From Alphaproteobacteria bacterium (GTDB lineage: Bacteria > Pseudomonadota > Alphaproteobacteria > Micavibrionales > Micavibrionaceae): DNA of 32,536 nucleotides. The translations under genes and the position numbers were made by a program. Shown here in pieces: positions 32,421 through 32,536 of the stretch (its first letter is position 1; each line of letters begins with the position of its first letter). The notes beneath the pieces are model-generated. The model did no database searches. It had not been told where the DNA came from and was given only the letters and a program-made list of their open reading frames with translations. The stretch lies in NCBI GenBank assembly GCA_007117665.1, contig SKGD01000108.1:1-32536 (forward strand). Reading direction: 5' to 3'.

Positions 32421-32536
32421 TAGGGTCAAAACTCACAGTTTTCATCCATTCTGCGCGCGACGCGCCCTTTCGGGTGACAAAACAAAAAGAAATTAGCATC
32501 ATTTTTCCCGCTTGAATATGCTTTGGCATGTCCCGC
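32421..32536. mobile_element. Second copy of the inverted-repeat element, cut by the window edge
   Basis: It begins TAGGGTCAAAACTCACAG and matches the element at 14788 in the same orientation through TTCTGCGCG, then skips the nested 88-nt hairpin and continues CGCCCTTTCGGGTGACAAAACA to the edge, nearly identical to 14919-14992. Its right end is outside the window. Confidence 0.8.

Overview
The window reads as a gene-dense chromosomal segment of an alphaproteobacterium. The support is the run polyprenyl synthase - DUF2007 - tRNA-type methyltransferase - S49 peptidase - glycyl-tRNA synthetase - ppdK, an alphaproteobacterial-looking neighbourhood as I remember it, plus the receiver/HPt proteins, a leucine-degradation (liu) gene set and GC-rich hairpin repeats between genes. 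I could not run any search, so a finer placement (for example near Micavibrionales or Rhodospirillales) is only a guess. No rRNA, tRNA, CRISPR array, prophage or intact transposase gene was recognised.

Layout. 1-1756: the 3' part of an isovaleryl-CoA dehydrogenase gene, overlapped (GTGA) by an A+T-rich gene with a HEPN-like motif. 1900-6866: an exported beta-barrel-like protein, a PIN-like (DUF5615-type) protein, pyruvate phosphate dikinase and a GNAT acetyltransferase carrying a 3 x 15-bp in-frame repeat. 6976-13455: small unknowns, a single-chain (alpha2-type) GlyRS, an S49 peptidase, a methyltransferase, DUF2007 and a polyprenyl diphosphate synthase. 13632-15062: a secreted-protein gene broken by one in-frame TAA, a nitroreductase and a 275-bp inverted-repeat element. 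15203-16934: receiver, HPt and receiver genes. 16989-20626: uvrB and a convergent class II lysS. 20766-28521: a pilin-like protein, an MscS channel, a DinG/XPD-type helicase and an overlapping pabB-pabA-pabC set. 28551-32536: HMG-CoA lyase, a YddG-like exporter and the methylcrotonyl-CoA carboxylase biotin subunit, then a second copy of the inverted-repeat element at the right edge.

How the genes work together. Leucine degradation appears at both ends (isovaleryl-CoA dehydrogenase left; carboxylase alpha subunit and HMG-CoA lyase right), with the carboxylase beta subunit and the hydratase not in the window. pabB/pabA/pabC would make p-aminobenzoate for folate. The receiver/HPt genes look like parts of a phosphorelay whose kinase lies elsewhere.

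The less ordinary content is in the non-coding and accessory parts. A TA-ended inverted-repeat element abuts the starts of two genes and adds the same peptide in frame to both if the longest ORF is taken. A diverged copy of its arm supplies the stop codon of a third gene. A separate 47-nt hairpin repeat occurs three times, each time in a gap between converging genes. I did not find a clearly new multi-gene system. The best candidates for a second look are the inverted-repeat element, the HEPN-like gene coupled to the dehydrogenase, the exporter inside the leucine operon, and the two unusual aminoacyl-tRNA synthetase types.
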